A stretch of DNA of 64,000 bases from Nereocystis luetkeana (GCA_031213475.1 JARUPZ010000026.1:7502200-7566199); one strand, 5' to 3'; positions 1 to 12,030 are shown, counted from the first letter of the stretch. Numbers and translations are program-made. The notes: generated from the sequence alone by a model not told the origin.

Positions 1-975
1 CCACGCATTCGTACGCTTTTTATGTAGAACATGAAAACTAGGGGTTATTTAGGTAGCAGATATTCAAACAGTCGTTACAGACTGTGCATGGTTCATGGCG
101 TAAAAAAAAAGATGCGACGTTGCACTCACTGGGCTGAGGAATCTCGCAGTGAGCATGAGAAACGAATTTGTTTCCCTGTTACTTCGGATGCACGTACAGT
201 AGATATCACAAACATTCATAAATGTTCTGGACACAGGAAAGTTCCCCTCGGTTCTTATGGCCCATTTTTCGTCAAGCATGTCCCCTTTACAAGCTCCATA
301 CACCTCGACTTCGCCGACGATTACGTCGCCGAACGGTGCAAGCGCATAACCAATGGAATATACGCAGGGAGGGAGAATTGACAGGATGCGATTCGTGGCC
401 TTTGACGACTTGTGTCAGCTTGTTCATCTTTAACGAGCAATGCCTTTGCACGTTGTCGGAAGGCTAATCAATGGATAATCTCATTGCGTATCATGACCGT
501 TGGTACCGGATGTCCGCTTGATATATCTCACAGATCACGACGTACGTGTGTTGCTACGGGGTGTTGGGCAGTAGCTGTACCCTATAGATCTCCCCCTGAA
601 AGCATGCACGTATGAGCCGTCTCGAACAGATCTCCCCCGGCGAACGCGACCTATGTCATGCAATATAAGATAAATCAGGACACATATCTACGTATGACGA
701 ATGATCTAGACCATGAGACATTGGAGATGTGACGTTTCTGATGTACTATTCGCTTCCCCCGCCATAGAAACAGCCGACACATCTCAAAGCGTACTCCACG
801 ATGCTCCCCCCTCCCTCGGCTCGCCTTCCCTGCCCCCCTTCACCCCCCCCCCGTTACAGGGGGGGGGGTGAGGAAAGTAGACACACTTGACATGGAGAAT
901 ATTGGTACTTTCAACTGTGGAGAGAAGACAATATCTATCCTAAAGAGATAGATGGCGGCCGCAGGCGTGATATTA

Positions 976-1079
976 TTACGGGGGACCATAGTTAATAGGA
1001 CCAAATGTTGTCAGTAAAAATGGTTGAATGTATAGGTTTTATGTATACCATAGGTCCTATTAACTATGGTCCCCCGTAA
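976..1079. mobile_element. TA-target MITE (family TTACGGGGGACC), complete
   Basis: 104 bp with ~27 bp terminal inverted repeats beginning TTACGGGGGACCATAGTTAA, flanked by TA on both sides. The centre carries TAAAAATGGTT and TATAGGTTTT. No coding capacity. Reference copy for the family in this window. Confidence 0.9.
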
Positions 1080-2486
1080 TAGCAAACATTTAATCTGCAG
1101 TGCAAGGCCGCCCTTCGGGGTTGTGGTTGACTCGAGATCCCGGGGATGTCGGAAGCTGAAAACGTCGCAACATATTTTTTACAGACAAATACGTCAAAAA
1201 CGGGATGGGTGCACAATAGAGCTGTCTACAAGCTGCTCCGCAACGGAAAGTGGGAATCCGTCGTATCACGAGGCAGAAGAAACACACAGAAGAAATGTAA
1301 ACTCTCCATCGAAACTGCGATCTCACGGGTGTCGTGTTACGTTGCCTGGTACAATAATCAACAACCGAGTACTTTCTGGTGCCTGGCACACGAATCATGC
1401 TTGTAGTAGTACCGTCTCGTATATACCGGTACGTAGGAGATCGACAAAGCTCTGCCGGTAACTTCTTTAGCTCACGGTCTTCGATGTTGGAAGACGAAAA
1501 ACCGACGAGACGCTTCATCTGCAGTCACGGTACGTACGAAGGGGGGAGGTATCGTGTCTTCTTGCAGACCTTGTGCGCAACATCTGCTGCGGCAGAAAGA
1601 TGGAAACGGGGGCATGGACCTATTCGCCTTGCTTTTTGCTATCTGGTTTCTTTCCGAGCCCGAGCGAATGACGTGCTGGAGCGCTGGAACCTCGACGAAG
1701 GCGTATTAATATCATACTCAAATCGATCTCGTGCTGTAAATATCATGGGGGGTGGTCGGCGGTTCTCGGACAGCCGTCAAGGGATTTTCCACGCTAAAGC
1801 TAGTGTATTAGGTCTCGAGAGGCCTTGATGGGTAAGGACTACACCCTCAGCCGACATGATTGGCACCACTGTGATGGTATGTAACAGCTTGATGTCGAAA
1901 GTACAGCTGTGGTCAACGCCCGTTCGACGAAGATTTTGTCGGTGGCGAGAGAGTCGATTTCCACAGAACCGTCGACGCCTGGGAAAGGAGAACGACCAGG
2001 CAACCCCAATAATGGCGTCTGCGGCAATAATCTAGCCTCAGTCAGTTGACTTTGCGTCGGCGGCTGTTGGTATGCTTGTGCTATACTCGCAATGATGCCG
2101 CGATCGAAATACCGGCATCCGCCGTACAGCGTTCCTCTAACTGCTACGTACTCCTTCCCGGTCCAGTCCGTCCCCCAGAACGCTATGTTTGCCACGGGTA
2201 TACCTCGTCGACGGCTCTCGCTGGCACTCCGTGTTTGGAACCACACCGCCTACGTAGGGGGTAATTGCACCATCGGCACCACAGCCAACTGGCATTGCAC
2301 CGTTCTGCGCCATTGGCGGAGATGATGACCACACCGTGGACTGAAGGCGGATGTCCGCGAAGCTGTGAAACCGCCATAAACCAGGGACGCCAACATAAAT
2401 AATGGAAACCCCCAATACACCAGACTCGATTCTACGACGAAGTCTAGCAGTGACAGCAGTAGCTGAGAGCGAGCGGAGATTTGCAG

Positions 2487-2628
2487 GCGTCTCACGAGGG
2501 CCAAGCGAGCGGAGGTTTTGTGATCCACGAGGGCCTTGCCCGCAACAAGGTGTTCCAGCTGCGTGTCAAGGCATGGCGCACGTTGCTCCAGACGATGGCG
2601 AGAGTCCCGGCCCTGAAGATGGACAGAG
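2487..2628 (+). CDS. Possible isolated exon, unknown protein
   Basis: Bounded by TTTGCAG|GCG and GACAGAG|GTGAGAG with a continuous frame containing FVIHEGLARNKVFQLRVKAW and RTLLQTMARVPALKMDR. Third codon positions are G/C-rich like the transporter exons, unlike the flanking sequence. No neighbouring exon was found and the reverse strand is also open, so this is only a candidate. I do not recognise the protein. Confidence 0.25.
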
Positions 2629-3539
2629 GTGAGAGAGCACAGAGGATCAGGCAGATATGGGTGACATTTCAGAGCAGTGTCGTGTGTGAGTTGACGAGTT
2701 GTACTGCTTGTATAGCACGCATAGCAGTACATACGGAACCTAGTGTCTGTACTCCATTCTATACCAGGTACCAAACAGGATGTTGTTCTGAGTTACCAGG
2801 GTATGTGTTACCTGGTATGTAGCACGAGCTGGCTTCGATGTCGCCATAGGGTGACGGCCGACTGGTGTTACTGTCCGCTGTGCTGTAGGTGCCGCACCGT
2901 ACTGACTGCGAGTTGCGTGCGCTCTCTGCTTGCTGAGAGTCGGACAAAAAACTTGCACTCTCCACTCCCTCTCCAGCTGCTGCTGCTTCCGCTGCTGCTT
3001 CCGCTGCTTCTGCCGTTTTTCGAGATTAGAACGAATTATGTACCCAAATGGAGACAAAGAGGTACACAGCAGCAGTACTCGATTCATCCGTCACACGGCA
3101 GCACATTATTAATAGTACGAGTGATATCAACGCAGTACGCAAAGTCGCATACCCAGCACATACATGATGACACACATCACACATCAAGCTTTGCAAGCAA
3201 GAAACAAGAAGTGGTGTGACCCGTATTTTAGCAGACCAGGTACACCTGAACTGCTACTGCTTCATCAGGTGTGTATTCAATGATAGCTTCTACTCCTGAT
3301 GCGCGGCCCTGGCTGCTGCTGACCCCGACGAAGCGTCATAATAAGCATCGTTTTGCCCGAGAGTAGTACATGTAGTAAACGGCGGCGAGGTGTGGGACAA
3401 AGTCGCTGTAACCACACACAAACCGCACCGGACAGCCCTATTAATAGTGGATAGTGAGATCTACCGCGATACAGTACGCACCAGAGATACTTGTCTTTTT
3501 CTTCTTCTTCTTCTTCTTCTTCTTTTTTTTTTTTTTTTT

Positions 3540-3730
3540 TCCTCATCCCATTCATTATCTTCGCACATCTTGTTCTCCTCTCTCCTTCCAACTCGTAACT
3601 CAGATCCGGGGTCACCCAACAGGCTCTTCTCCCCCCTTCCCGCTACGGTACGTGCCTTTAATTTTTTATCGCGAGAAGATTTCAGCCTTTTTTTCCCTCG
3701 TCGACTCGCATCGAATTGGGATAGGCACGA
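3540..3730 (-). mobile_element. SINE copy, 5'-truncated
   Basis: Same body as 53310-53510, followed on the sense strand by a pure A run and (GAA)n, seen on + as T/TTC repeats at 3487-3540. Confidence 0.7.
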
Positions 3731-4094
3731 TTCGAGGCGTTACGACGAGGCAAGAACGTGCTCAACCCGTCTCGAGATAAAAATGCAAGGCACGTACTAT
3801 TATAGTAATACTGGGCCATACCCAGGGAGAAGAAAGAGCCTACCAGGTACCTGGTACAGAGTATTGAACCCGGCAACAATAAACACCTCGTGATCTGGGC
3901 AAAAGCCTGAGATTCTTGAGCATAGGCTATTATATAGGATTTAGTGTGGTTTTCACCGCTGATCCGTTTTTTTTTAACCCAAAATTCTTGGCTTTCTCCA
4001 AAAAGTGAGCATTGTGATCTTATTGGGCACGCTCTTATTGGCGGGCCTACACCTGTACCCCGTGACCCCGGATCTGAGTTGGGACTTGAATGTT

Positions 4095-4188
4095 AACCCC
4101 TTTGGAACCGCAGTCCCGTTTCGGGGACAAACTACTTGAAATGTAAGTGGTTTGTCCCCACATATGGGACTGCGGTTCTAAAAGGGTT
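4095..4188. mobile_element. Foldback element (family GACCGCAGTCCCG)
   Basis: About 94 bp. Arms AACCCCTTTGGAACCGCAGT and GGACTGCGGTTCTAAAAGGG fold over a centre carrying ACTACTTG and GTGGTTTGTCCCC. Shares TTAA with the next copy. The element is nearly all inverted repeat. Confidence 0.85.
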
Positions 4189-4281
4189 AACCCATTTAGA
4201 ACCGCAGTCCCGTTTCGGGGACAAACTACTTGGATTTTGACGGGTGTGTCCCCACATGTGGGACTGCGGTCCTGAAAGGTT
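4189..4281. mobile_element. Foldback element, second tandem copy
   Basis: Same family and orientation as the preceding copy, joined by TTAACCC. Confidence 0.85.
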
Positions 4282-5436
4282 GGTAACTTACGACCTATAC
4301 GAGTAAAGCAGGAGCAAGAGGGGCGCTGCTACTGCTGCGCTTTCGCACCATCCCATGTTTTTTTGCGGTAAACAGCTACTGCTGTAGACTGGTATACAGC
4401 GTTTGTACTCTCATGCTGCTGGTATTTTTTTTTCAGTAACCTAGGTCGACCGCGGCGCACGTCTTGGTGTGCGACGGGTTCCTGCCACTGCTACTATAAA
4501 TTCTGCTGCTGCCGATGTTGCTGGGTGGATGGAGCATGGATGGAGCATATCATATCTCAAGAAGACGGCGAATCAAATTGAGCCAACAGGCCGGTACAGC
4601 AGTTAGGGCCCATCTTAACGAGAACTTTCTCTATATGATACTGCGCCGATCTTTATTTCGTTTTATCTGATTTGCATCTGATTGGTCGAAAAGTGAATCA
4701 CCCATCAGGCGTTTTGGTTTTGATGTTTGATTCGAATTAAAACGAAAAAAACGAATTCAACAAGAAGTCTTTAGGTTCTTCTTGTGCTCTTCGTGCTATT
4801 CAAATCGGGGAGTTTATCCAACTCGACGTGGCATGTTCCTGAAACCGAAGCAAGCCACGCAAAGTTGACCCGTGTCGTCGACTGCTTCACAGATGATATC
4901 CACCATTCCCGAGAGACAGGGCCACGGGAGCAGCTGCAGCGCGAGGTCCGACGGTCCCTAGCACAGAGTAGACCATAGGCGGCTCCTCAAAAATTTACAA
5001 GGCCGTCGCAAACCCAGTTTTTCATCCCTCTGTGCCTCGCGAACCACACGAGCGCCGACCATGTCACGACTTCGCTCAGAAAATCGATCGCTGTATCCCC
5101 GTCGCTGCTGCCTGCGTCGGGCTTCGGGGCTGCGACAGCCACCCAAGACATCCCAAGAGCGATAGCCTCTTCGGCGGTGCCGGCAGAAACAACCGGCCGC
5201 TGCCCGCGGCGCCCCGGGGAGGACGCGGGCCGTCGCTCGCCTCGTTGGTTGCCCTCTGGTGTTCGTTGACCCTTGTGCGTTATTCGATCTAAAAAATATA
5301 CCTGGTACCAGGTATACGGTTATTCCTCGATAGGACCCAAGGGCAATTTTTTCACGAAATTCTATCCGAATCAAATATTTTTTTTGTTCCTATTCTAATA
5401 TCATGGTAAAGGTTGTTCGTTAAGATGGGCCCTCAG

Positions 5437-5686
5437 GGTCATTCTTATCGGAGAGTTTTTTTTCCAAATTTTCGACACTTGTTTTTCGCGCAATTTTTCA
5501 ATCTTCCATATTGCCCTGGTTTTTTTTTTCCAAATATTGGAATGTTAACGAACTTGATATTTTTGCTTGTGGAGAATTTCACGAATAGTGACAAAACGCC
5601 TCCGTATTTTGAAACATACCAGGTATCTCCAATTATTTCCAAACTTTGGAAAATTTGGAAAAAACGCTCTCCGATAAGAACGAGCC
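5437..5686. mobile_element. 250 bp TIR element (GGTCATTCTTATCGGAG), copy 1
   Basis: Ends GGTCATTCTTATCGGAGAG and CTCTCCGATAAGAACGAGCC are inverted repeats with T-rich/A-rich inner arms. About 85% like the copy at 51157-51396. Non-coding MITE. Contains TACCAGGTA where the other copy has a bare TA. Confidence 0.85.
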
Positions 5687-5768
5687 TTGGTGTATTCAAT
5701 TTTGGTGTCAAAATATGCCGATGTGTCTTTCTGTTTACAGTATTTAATATTTATAGTAGTATACCTGG

Positions 5769-5860
5769 TAGTAAATAGGACCGAATATTGTTGGTAAAAA
5801 TGGTTAAATATGTAGGTTTTTGTGTCTACCGTAGGTCCTATTCACTATGGTCCCCAGTAG
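5769..5860. mobile_element. TTACGGGGG MITE, left end missing
   Basis: Starts at GTAAATAGGACC inside the left inverted repeat, directly after TACCTGGTA, so the left 15 bp were lost at a TA. The right end is diverged (CCCCAGTAG). Confidence 0.8.
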
Positions 5861-6198
5861 TAGAGATCTGGTGGCTCTTCTGTTGTCGGCGATCGAAGGA
5901 AGAACCGAAACCCTCAGTTATCAGTTATTAATATTTATATTTATGTTAATAGTTGACTTTACGGTAGTTACGCCAACGGCTGTCGCTATGGTATGCCTTT
6001 TCTGTTATTTTCTCCTATTAATAGTCATAACTTTTACTTTCCAGTTTAATTCGTAGGGGTTTTACCCTCAGCGGTCTTCCTCTGGACAAGCCGTGGTCAC
6101 AGGTGTCGTCCCTTCTCCCCCCCGGTACTTGCCTTCATTCTTGCCGCTCATAGGGTTCAGCATTCCCACTGCTCGTCGATTTTCATCGATTGTTACTA

Positions 6199-6304
6199 TT
6201 ACGGGGGACCATAGTTAATAGGACCAAATATCGTTAGTAAAAATGGCTAAATATATAGGTTTTTATGTATACCATAGGTCCTATTAACTATGGTCCCCCG
6301 TAGT
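6199..6304. mobile_element. TTACGGGGG MITE, complete
   Basis: Both inverted repeats present; last bases CCCCCGTAG. Confidence 0.9.
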
Positions 6305-6548
6305 ATTAATAACTCACGTTTTCGCGCTTTCCGGGTCAATCGTTTTTTTTCTTGCATGAAAAAGTCCTTACGAGTATGCACTCGGTGAGACATGAACTCA
6401 CGAGATTGATCCTACAAGCAGTAGTAGGCACGCGGACCTCCTACCAAGCCACCGGGGACGCCGGCTTGTTTCATACCAACTGGGATGGGGGTAAACAAGA
6501 ATAAAAACAACAACCAAAAACGTACTCGTACAAACAGCAGCAGTAATA

Positions 6549-6578
6549 TTACGGGGGACCACATTAAATAGGACCTGT
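6549..6578. mobile_element. TTACGGGGG MITE, left end only
   Basis: 30 bp left inverted repeat, then unrelated sequence. Confidence 0.75.
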
Positions 6579-6679
6579 TAATATTAGATGTTCGGTTTTT
6601 CGTCTCGCGGCCCGCAGACTGCATTTGTTTTGCTTGTTTTTGTGTGTGTGTGTTTTTTTTGTTTGTTTGTTTGTTTGTC

Positions 6680-6800
6680 CGCTTTTCATCCCGTTCGTTG
6701 TCTTCGCCTTTCCTTTATCTTTCTACATCCTCCCTAGTCGTAACACAGCAAGCTCTCCTCGGTTCGTCCCTTCCAGATTTTTTTTCGCGAAATTATTAAA
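6680..6800 (-). mobile_element. SINE copy, diverged 3' part
   Basis: Shares TCATCCCGTTCGTTGTCTTC and TCGTAACACAGCAAGCTCTC with the family; tail seen as (GTTT)n on +. Confidence 0.55.
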
Positions 6801-6838
6801 AAAAAAATCCCCTCGTTGACTGGCGGGCCTGTGTTTTT

Positions 6839-6937
6839 CGACCAGAGTAAATAGGACCAGATATTTTCAGTAAAAATAGGTCAATATAGGTGTTTTTGTC
6901 TGTTCCCTTAGGTCCTATTTACTGTGGTCCCCCGTAA
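6839..6937. mobile_element. TTACGGGGG MITE, left tip missing
   Basis: Begins ACCAGAGTAAATAGGACC; right end intact CCCCCGTAA. Confidence 0.85.
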
Positions 6938-7062
6938 TACAGTAAGTACACACAGAATACAGACTTGAACTTCCAGGAGAGTATGCACCACGCTTGGCAC
7001 CATCTATACGTTCGGCAACGTGCCATGCGCGGACCCTGAAGACCTCCAGTACAGCAGCAAGA

Positions 7063-7065
<3 letters not shown>

Positions 7066-7097
<32 letters not shown>

Positions 7098-7125
7098 CAA
7101 CAGAAGCAACAGCAGCAGCAGGAGC
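7066..7125 (+). repeat. (CAG)n microsatellite
   Basis: About 60 bp with CAA interruptions; gives a spurious poly-Gln frame. Confidence 0.9.
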
Positions 7126-7436
7126 CGTATGAATCATCGATCAGCAATCAGCAGCTGTCGCGGTTCGCGTTTTTGAGCGTGTATAGACCGCCCGCTCTTC
7201 TTCGCGATCGCAGGGGGTTTGTTACTGCTTCGAGGGGGGCAGAGTCAGAATTAAATTCCGACTCGTCTTCGTTGATGACACCGCAAGAGCCGTGTGCAGC
7301 CCAGCGTGTCGCGCCAGAACCAGGAATTAATTCCATCTTGTCATGTTCATGTCGCAAGAGCTTCTTCAGCACTATTTATAGGTGACCTTTCCGAACAACC
7401 CGCGATCCTCCGTTGAACCCCCTCCCCACCCCCACC

Positions 7437-9738
7437 GTATTTTATATAGGTTGGGTTGGCGTCGGTTGGCAACGAGACCAAGTTAGGGGTGGGACTGAAA
7501 TATTTTTAGACGTAAAAAAAGTCACAAAAATGTCAGGGGGGAAAGATGAATCTTTATTAAATTAACCAATCAGCGCTTGGTAAAGAATAAGCACGTCACA
7601 AAATAACTCTTCGTCATTTGGTATCATATTTTGTTGTTTGTTGTTGTTGTTCTCACATTAACTCTCTGCCGAAGGAGTCCGTGGTCACACAAAGGTGCTG
7701 GAGCCCTAGGAAGATCCCAAAAACAAAAACAAAAAAATCGAAAATTCGGCTGCCTCAAAATACACGAGACGAAAAAAGCGCACACAAGATAAAACCAATG
7801 TGCAAAACTGAACTAACATGGCCGCGGGTATATCCTCTCAACTATAACATAGAAGAGTACCCCCGTTCCCACCACTAACCGACTCGTGGCTGCTGACTAC
7901 AGCGGATGCTGTCTGAAGTGCTGCCTGCACCGTACGAAACGCACGGTAGTCGTGAAAACGAAAGAGGAACACACCTGCCTGCTATCTGGAGTGCTGTCAG
8001 AGTGAAGACTCGCGGACATGCAGTGAAAAAAGGAGCAATCGAACCTTACTACCACACGAATATCAACGATCGCCATCTCTTCCTGGACTGTCTTGACACA
8101 AAAAGGTGCAGCACAGTTATGATACCACGTCCCTGATAATTGCGTAGGTTATTCCCCATGAAGGGTATACAACTCGTTAAACTACAAAGACCAGTGACGA
8201 CGTTTATAACAAGTACCGGTAGATACTATTCTGCCTCGTGAAAAACAATACCAGGAAAAAACAAACTATATCTGGTACCAGGTACCAGGGTAGTATGGTA
8301 CGAGAGGAGGTGCAGCGTGTGCCTCGAGAAGGGCGGAGCAGCACACAAAAAAAAATACCACGACGAGTGCTTGAGCAGCAGCGCAGCAGCGCACAAACGG
8401 GCGCGTGAGCTTGTCGGGGGGATTTTTGGTGCAGCCCCTGCCTGGCCTGGTTGAAGGTGGATCTGCTGATCCTGGTGCGGCTGCTGGCGTTGCTGACCCG
8501 GCTGCTGCTGCTGCTCGTCCTATTGCTGCTGCTGCTGCTGCTCCTGTGGTGCAAGATGTTCCAATCTACAGCCATCTAACCCGGTCGCGGCTGACCTCCG
8601 CCCCCGCGATGCCACGGCGGACAACAGCATTCGCTCGGCACGCGATCGCCACCGGCTCGTGGACACTACGACTCGTACGCTGCAGATATGTCTCCCGGTT
8701 CGCTTGGACATTTTTTTTCTTTTTGCTCTTGGCCGAGGTTCCTTCTGGTTTTTTCGAATTACCCATCACAAAATTGATTGTCGTGGTCCCCAAAAAGTGA
8801 CTAAAGGGGCGATTTTTTGTCGAATCGTTCTCTACGGATACTGCGTCGATTCGAGCGGGGTTCGTTTTGCTGTATGCCACACATCCAGATGTAGGGTATA
8901 CTTGAGTCTGTGCACTACTGAAAAGCACTCATAGAATAAGAGGCAAAAAACACAGAGAAAAACATGTTTCTCCGCTCCTTTTACTCTATAAATACGTCAA
9001 TTTGTACTCCTGTGCTGAAACGAGCAAATCATCCGGAAGGTATGGGGCCTGTGTGAGGTGTCTGTATGACGTCAAGATACGAAGTTCACTATGCATGCAC
9101 ACTAAACCCAAGTTTTTTGGGGGTATGTTGGTAGTTTTACTTTTTCAGATTTTTTTTTATTTTTTTGGCTGGTCGTTTCGAATAGCCTGCCGCTTTTTTG
9201 GGCCAAAACAGGCTTCCAGTCCCACCCCTAACTTACAGTTGTAAAACATGCCGCTCACTACGTAAGCTACTAGACAACCAGGGTACCGTTTTTTTTTGTT
9301 TTTTTTCCGGCGGTCGCTCACAGCTGGTTGTCGAGTTAGATCATTTGTGCGAGGTAAAGAACCTTTACTCCGCCCAATTGGCAATGATCGTATCACGTAG
9401 TGTTCAAGGTAAGTCACCCAAGAGGCAGTTACATAGAACTCCCATTGCTGTCTCTGGAAATGGCTACACCGGAAATTAAATCAACTCATTGAAGTTGTCG
9501 TCCATATGCAAGTCCGCCTCAAAAGCGGTTCTTAGCCGGATGCAGCTCACCCTTCATGCGACTCGCCAGACACCTCACGGCGCTTCGCGCTTGGTGCAAC
9601 CAATGTCTGCCTGGTCGGTGAAAACCCGACATGCTCCGTCCCGGCATTGTAAGGATGCGAGGGTCTATGGTCATACGACTACGGCCATGCATGAGATCGA
9701 GTACATATCTCCTATCGAATGCACCCCCCCCCCCCCGC
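7437..9738 (+). mobile_element. Poly(C)-tailed retroposon copy split by a TIR-bounded insert
   Basis: The 5' piece 7437-7478 (TATTTTATATAGG, then GGGTTGGCGTCGGTTGGCAA) continues at 9238 (GTAAAACATGCCGCTCACTA) to the poly(C) tail at 9721-9738. The two pieces are contiguous in the full copies elsewhere. Confidence 0.7.
7481..9233. mobile_element. Candidate 1.75 kb non-autonomous DNA transposon
   Basis: Bounded by inverted AGTTAGGGGTGGGACTG (7481-7497) and CAGTCCCACCCCTAACT (9217-9233) and lying inside a retroposon copy. Contents are a fragment of a dispersed repeat (7631-7690), CTG repeats (8495-8545) and no recognisable transposase. The target duplication is unclear. Confidence 0.5.
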
Positions 9739-9858
9739 CCCCGGTACATAAATGCCTTCATTTTTTTTCGCGCATACAGTGCGCGACTACTGAAAAACCA
9801 GTCCCACACTAACACCAAGTGGTTTATCCCAAAAATCGTGCGTGCAGTTTTGAGGGTG

Positions 9859-9963
9859 TAACCCCTTTAAGGACTGTAGTCCCGCTTTTGGGGACATGTT
9901 ACTAAAAAAAATTGAGTGGGTTGTCCCCCAAAACGGGCCTGGCTGCAGTTTGTGCTAATAGGG
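9859..9963. mobile_element. Foldback element, diverged
   Basis: AACCCCTTTAAGGACTGTAG on the left; the right arm is weak. Confidence 0.7.
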
Positions 9964-10021
9964 CCAAGAAAATCTTTTTTTACAGGCCGGGCTCAAATTC
10001 TTGTGTGGGACGGGGTATTTA

Positions 10022-10127
10022 TTACGGGGGACCATAGTTAACAGGACCTATGGTACACATAAAAACCTATATGTTTAACCATTTTTACTAAACAATATTT
10101 TGTCCTGTTAACTATGGCCCCCCGTAA
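10022..10127. mobile_element. TTACGGGGG MITE, complete
   Basis: Both ends intact, TA at each side, opposite internal orientation to the 976 copy. Confidence 0.9.
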
Positions 10128-10532
10128 TAGTACATGTCCAGAATGCTACTGCGGTATGTACCAACAACTTGTTTTTTCATTTTGTGTTGTGTCTGTGCAG
10201 ACGTGTGGAAAGGTCGAACGAATCAAACCTGCGGTGTGTTGGAGCGATGTGTGTCGAGGCTTGGCCGAGGGGACAGCCTGCAGTTGGTGGAACAGCGTTG
10301 AGAGCGGTATATTGGGGGGGGGGGGGGGGGGGGCGAGACGACAGCCTGTAGCAGGTGGAAGAATATTCAGATTGAGGCTGTAGACGGTTCTATCAAAAGC
10401 AGCGACGTCTGCCGAGTGGAGAGCAGAGGGGCAAAAAATTGTAAATGATTCCGGGGTAAATACTGTTACGGTGTATCATGTCATGGTAATCGGAACCCGT
10501 GACGGACCCCAAGAGCATGTATCCCACCACCA

Positions 10533-10740
10533 TTGTCGTGTTCGTTTATGTGTATGTATCTTAAATTTAACAGAACTAGTAATTTGCCCAGTTTGATGTT
10601 TGGCTGTATTCTATGGAAAGAAATTTTAAGCACAGTAAGGGATGTACAAGAACAAATAAGGGTGTTAGACCTATGCCAAAGGTACAGCGACGTTGCAATA
10701 AAAAGTTTGAATTTCAAAGATACCCGCCAAAACATTTCAG
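10533..10740 (+). pseudogene. A/T-rich open fragment, weakly hAT-transposase-like
   Basis: An open frame with natural-looking residues (SLMFGCILWKEILSTVRDV, then QIRVLDLCQRYSDVAIKSL). The W-K-E-I-L-x-x-V spacing recalls the hAT-derived ZMYM1/DUF4371 proteins, but only weakly. Codon use is A/T-rich, unlike the two genes here. Likely a transposase relic or chance. Confidence 0.15.
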
Positions 10741-11617
10741 AACACGCTTCCTATGGGCCACCAAAACAAAAAAAAAATCCTAACTTTTGGAAAAGCCCGA
10801 AAAAAGCAAATCTGGGGCCGATGTTGGGCCAACATCGGCTTGAGAAAAACTCAGGCCGATCTTTGGTTCGAAGCGGCGAGATTCCGAGTCCTCGACAGAC
10901 ATCGATCAACAAAACCAACGATTGCGTCATGAATTCTGAACGGAGTGCGCTCGTTAGGGGCTCCGACCCACCCTAGGGTCACCGTCTTCACACCATGGCC
11001 GGTGTCATGTGGCGGGAGCTGACCAGGCGTGTGATAAAAAAACATTGGCCGCTGGTTTGCACAAAACAGAAGACAAAACTTCTCCATCCGTCTCGAATGG
11101 CAAAAAATAGACTTTTTTTCAGGTTTGGGAGGATACCGTAGGACGCCGCCGGCAAGCTCTCGCCCCCTAGACCATGGATCCGCCTGATATCTTCGAGGCC
11201 GTCATCTATACTCGTTGGGCTTGCCAGATACCGAGTGGGTTGGCCGTGGGCTAAGTCTATGTCAAGATCGAGCGTCGATCGTCGCACGAGCTGGTTTCGA
11301 TCACCGTGTTGACAATTTGCGACCAGAAAAACACAAATTGCGCCGCCTGCAGTCGTTGGGAAAAAAAAAGAAAAAATCAAACATTTTTCTCTTTTTTTCC
11401 CACAGCGGCGGTACGAGAAAATTTTCGGCTGTTCTTTGAAAGCCATATATTTGAAAAAAAACTTTTGAACTTCGCGTTTCCGTTGGCATAGGTCTTACTA
11501 TTAGTACAGTATTTCTTAGGTGCCACGATGGGTCTCCGGTTTTTTGTTTTGGTTCTTATTTTTACGTTCTCCCGCGCAATAGCTGCACAACCGAGCCGAG
11601 CCAAAAAAAAACTTTCT

Positions 11618-11822
11618 AGGACTGACTGCAGTCCCGTTTTTTGGGCGACAAGCCACTCGAATTCTGGACTAGTTTTGTCCCCAAAACGGGGCTGCGATAC
11701 TGAAATGGTTTTGATTCACCCCCTCAACGTCTTTCGGACCGCAGTCCCGTTTTGGGGACAAACGCTAGTCAGATTCTTGAGCAGTTTATCCCCGAAACGG
11801 GGCTGCGGCCCTAATAGGGTTG
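11618..11822. mobile_element. Two diverged foldback elements (11618-11708 and 11725-11822)
   Basis: Each has GACTGCAGTCCCGTTTT or GGACCGCAGTCCCGTTTTGG on the left and CCCCAAAACGGGGCTGCG-like sequence on the right. Confidence 0.75.
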
Positions 11823-11927
11823 AGCACCGCACCCCCTGACAGTAGGGTCCAGTTTCGGCATTCCCACTACTCGCGTGCTTGCTGTGGGGGTGTTCGTATA
11901 GCATCCCCCCCCTCCCCCCCCCCCCCC

Positions 11928-12030
11928 ACCCGGTCATACGACTACGGCCATGCATGAGATCGAGTACATATCTCTCTTCTATCGAGTACACCCCCCCCCC
12001 TTCCCCCTCCCCCCCCCCCCCCCCCCGCTC
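11928..12030 (+). mobile_element. Poly(C)-tailed retroposon, 3' end only
   Basis: Only the last ~65 bp (GGTCATACGACTACGGCCAT, ATCGAGTACATATCTC) plus the C tail. Confidence 0.75.

Larger units (their letters stand above)
2629..5400. other. Intergenic, no confident gene
   Basis: Holds TACCTGGTA motifs (2763, 2810, 3840, 5299), a SINE copy and two foldback elements. A G/C-rich patch at 4860-5290 has open frames on both strands but none with clear exon limits. Confidence 0.5.

Noticed and set aside
1839..2415. Overlapping - strand frames with natural-looking peptide (GIPVANIAFWGTDWTGKEYV)
   Set aside because: Two frames alternate, neither has convincing splice sites, and I recognise no family; possible relic only.
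4784..5290. G/C-rich frames (for example LTRVVDCFTDDIHHSRETG)
   Set aside because: Open on several frames of both strands with no clear exon boundary.
7020..7385. Poly-Gln frame
   Set aside because: Produced by a CAG microsatellite; the rest has no recognisable domain or splice limits.
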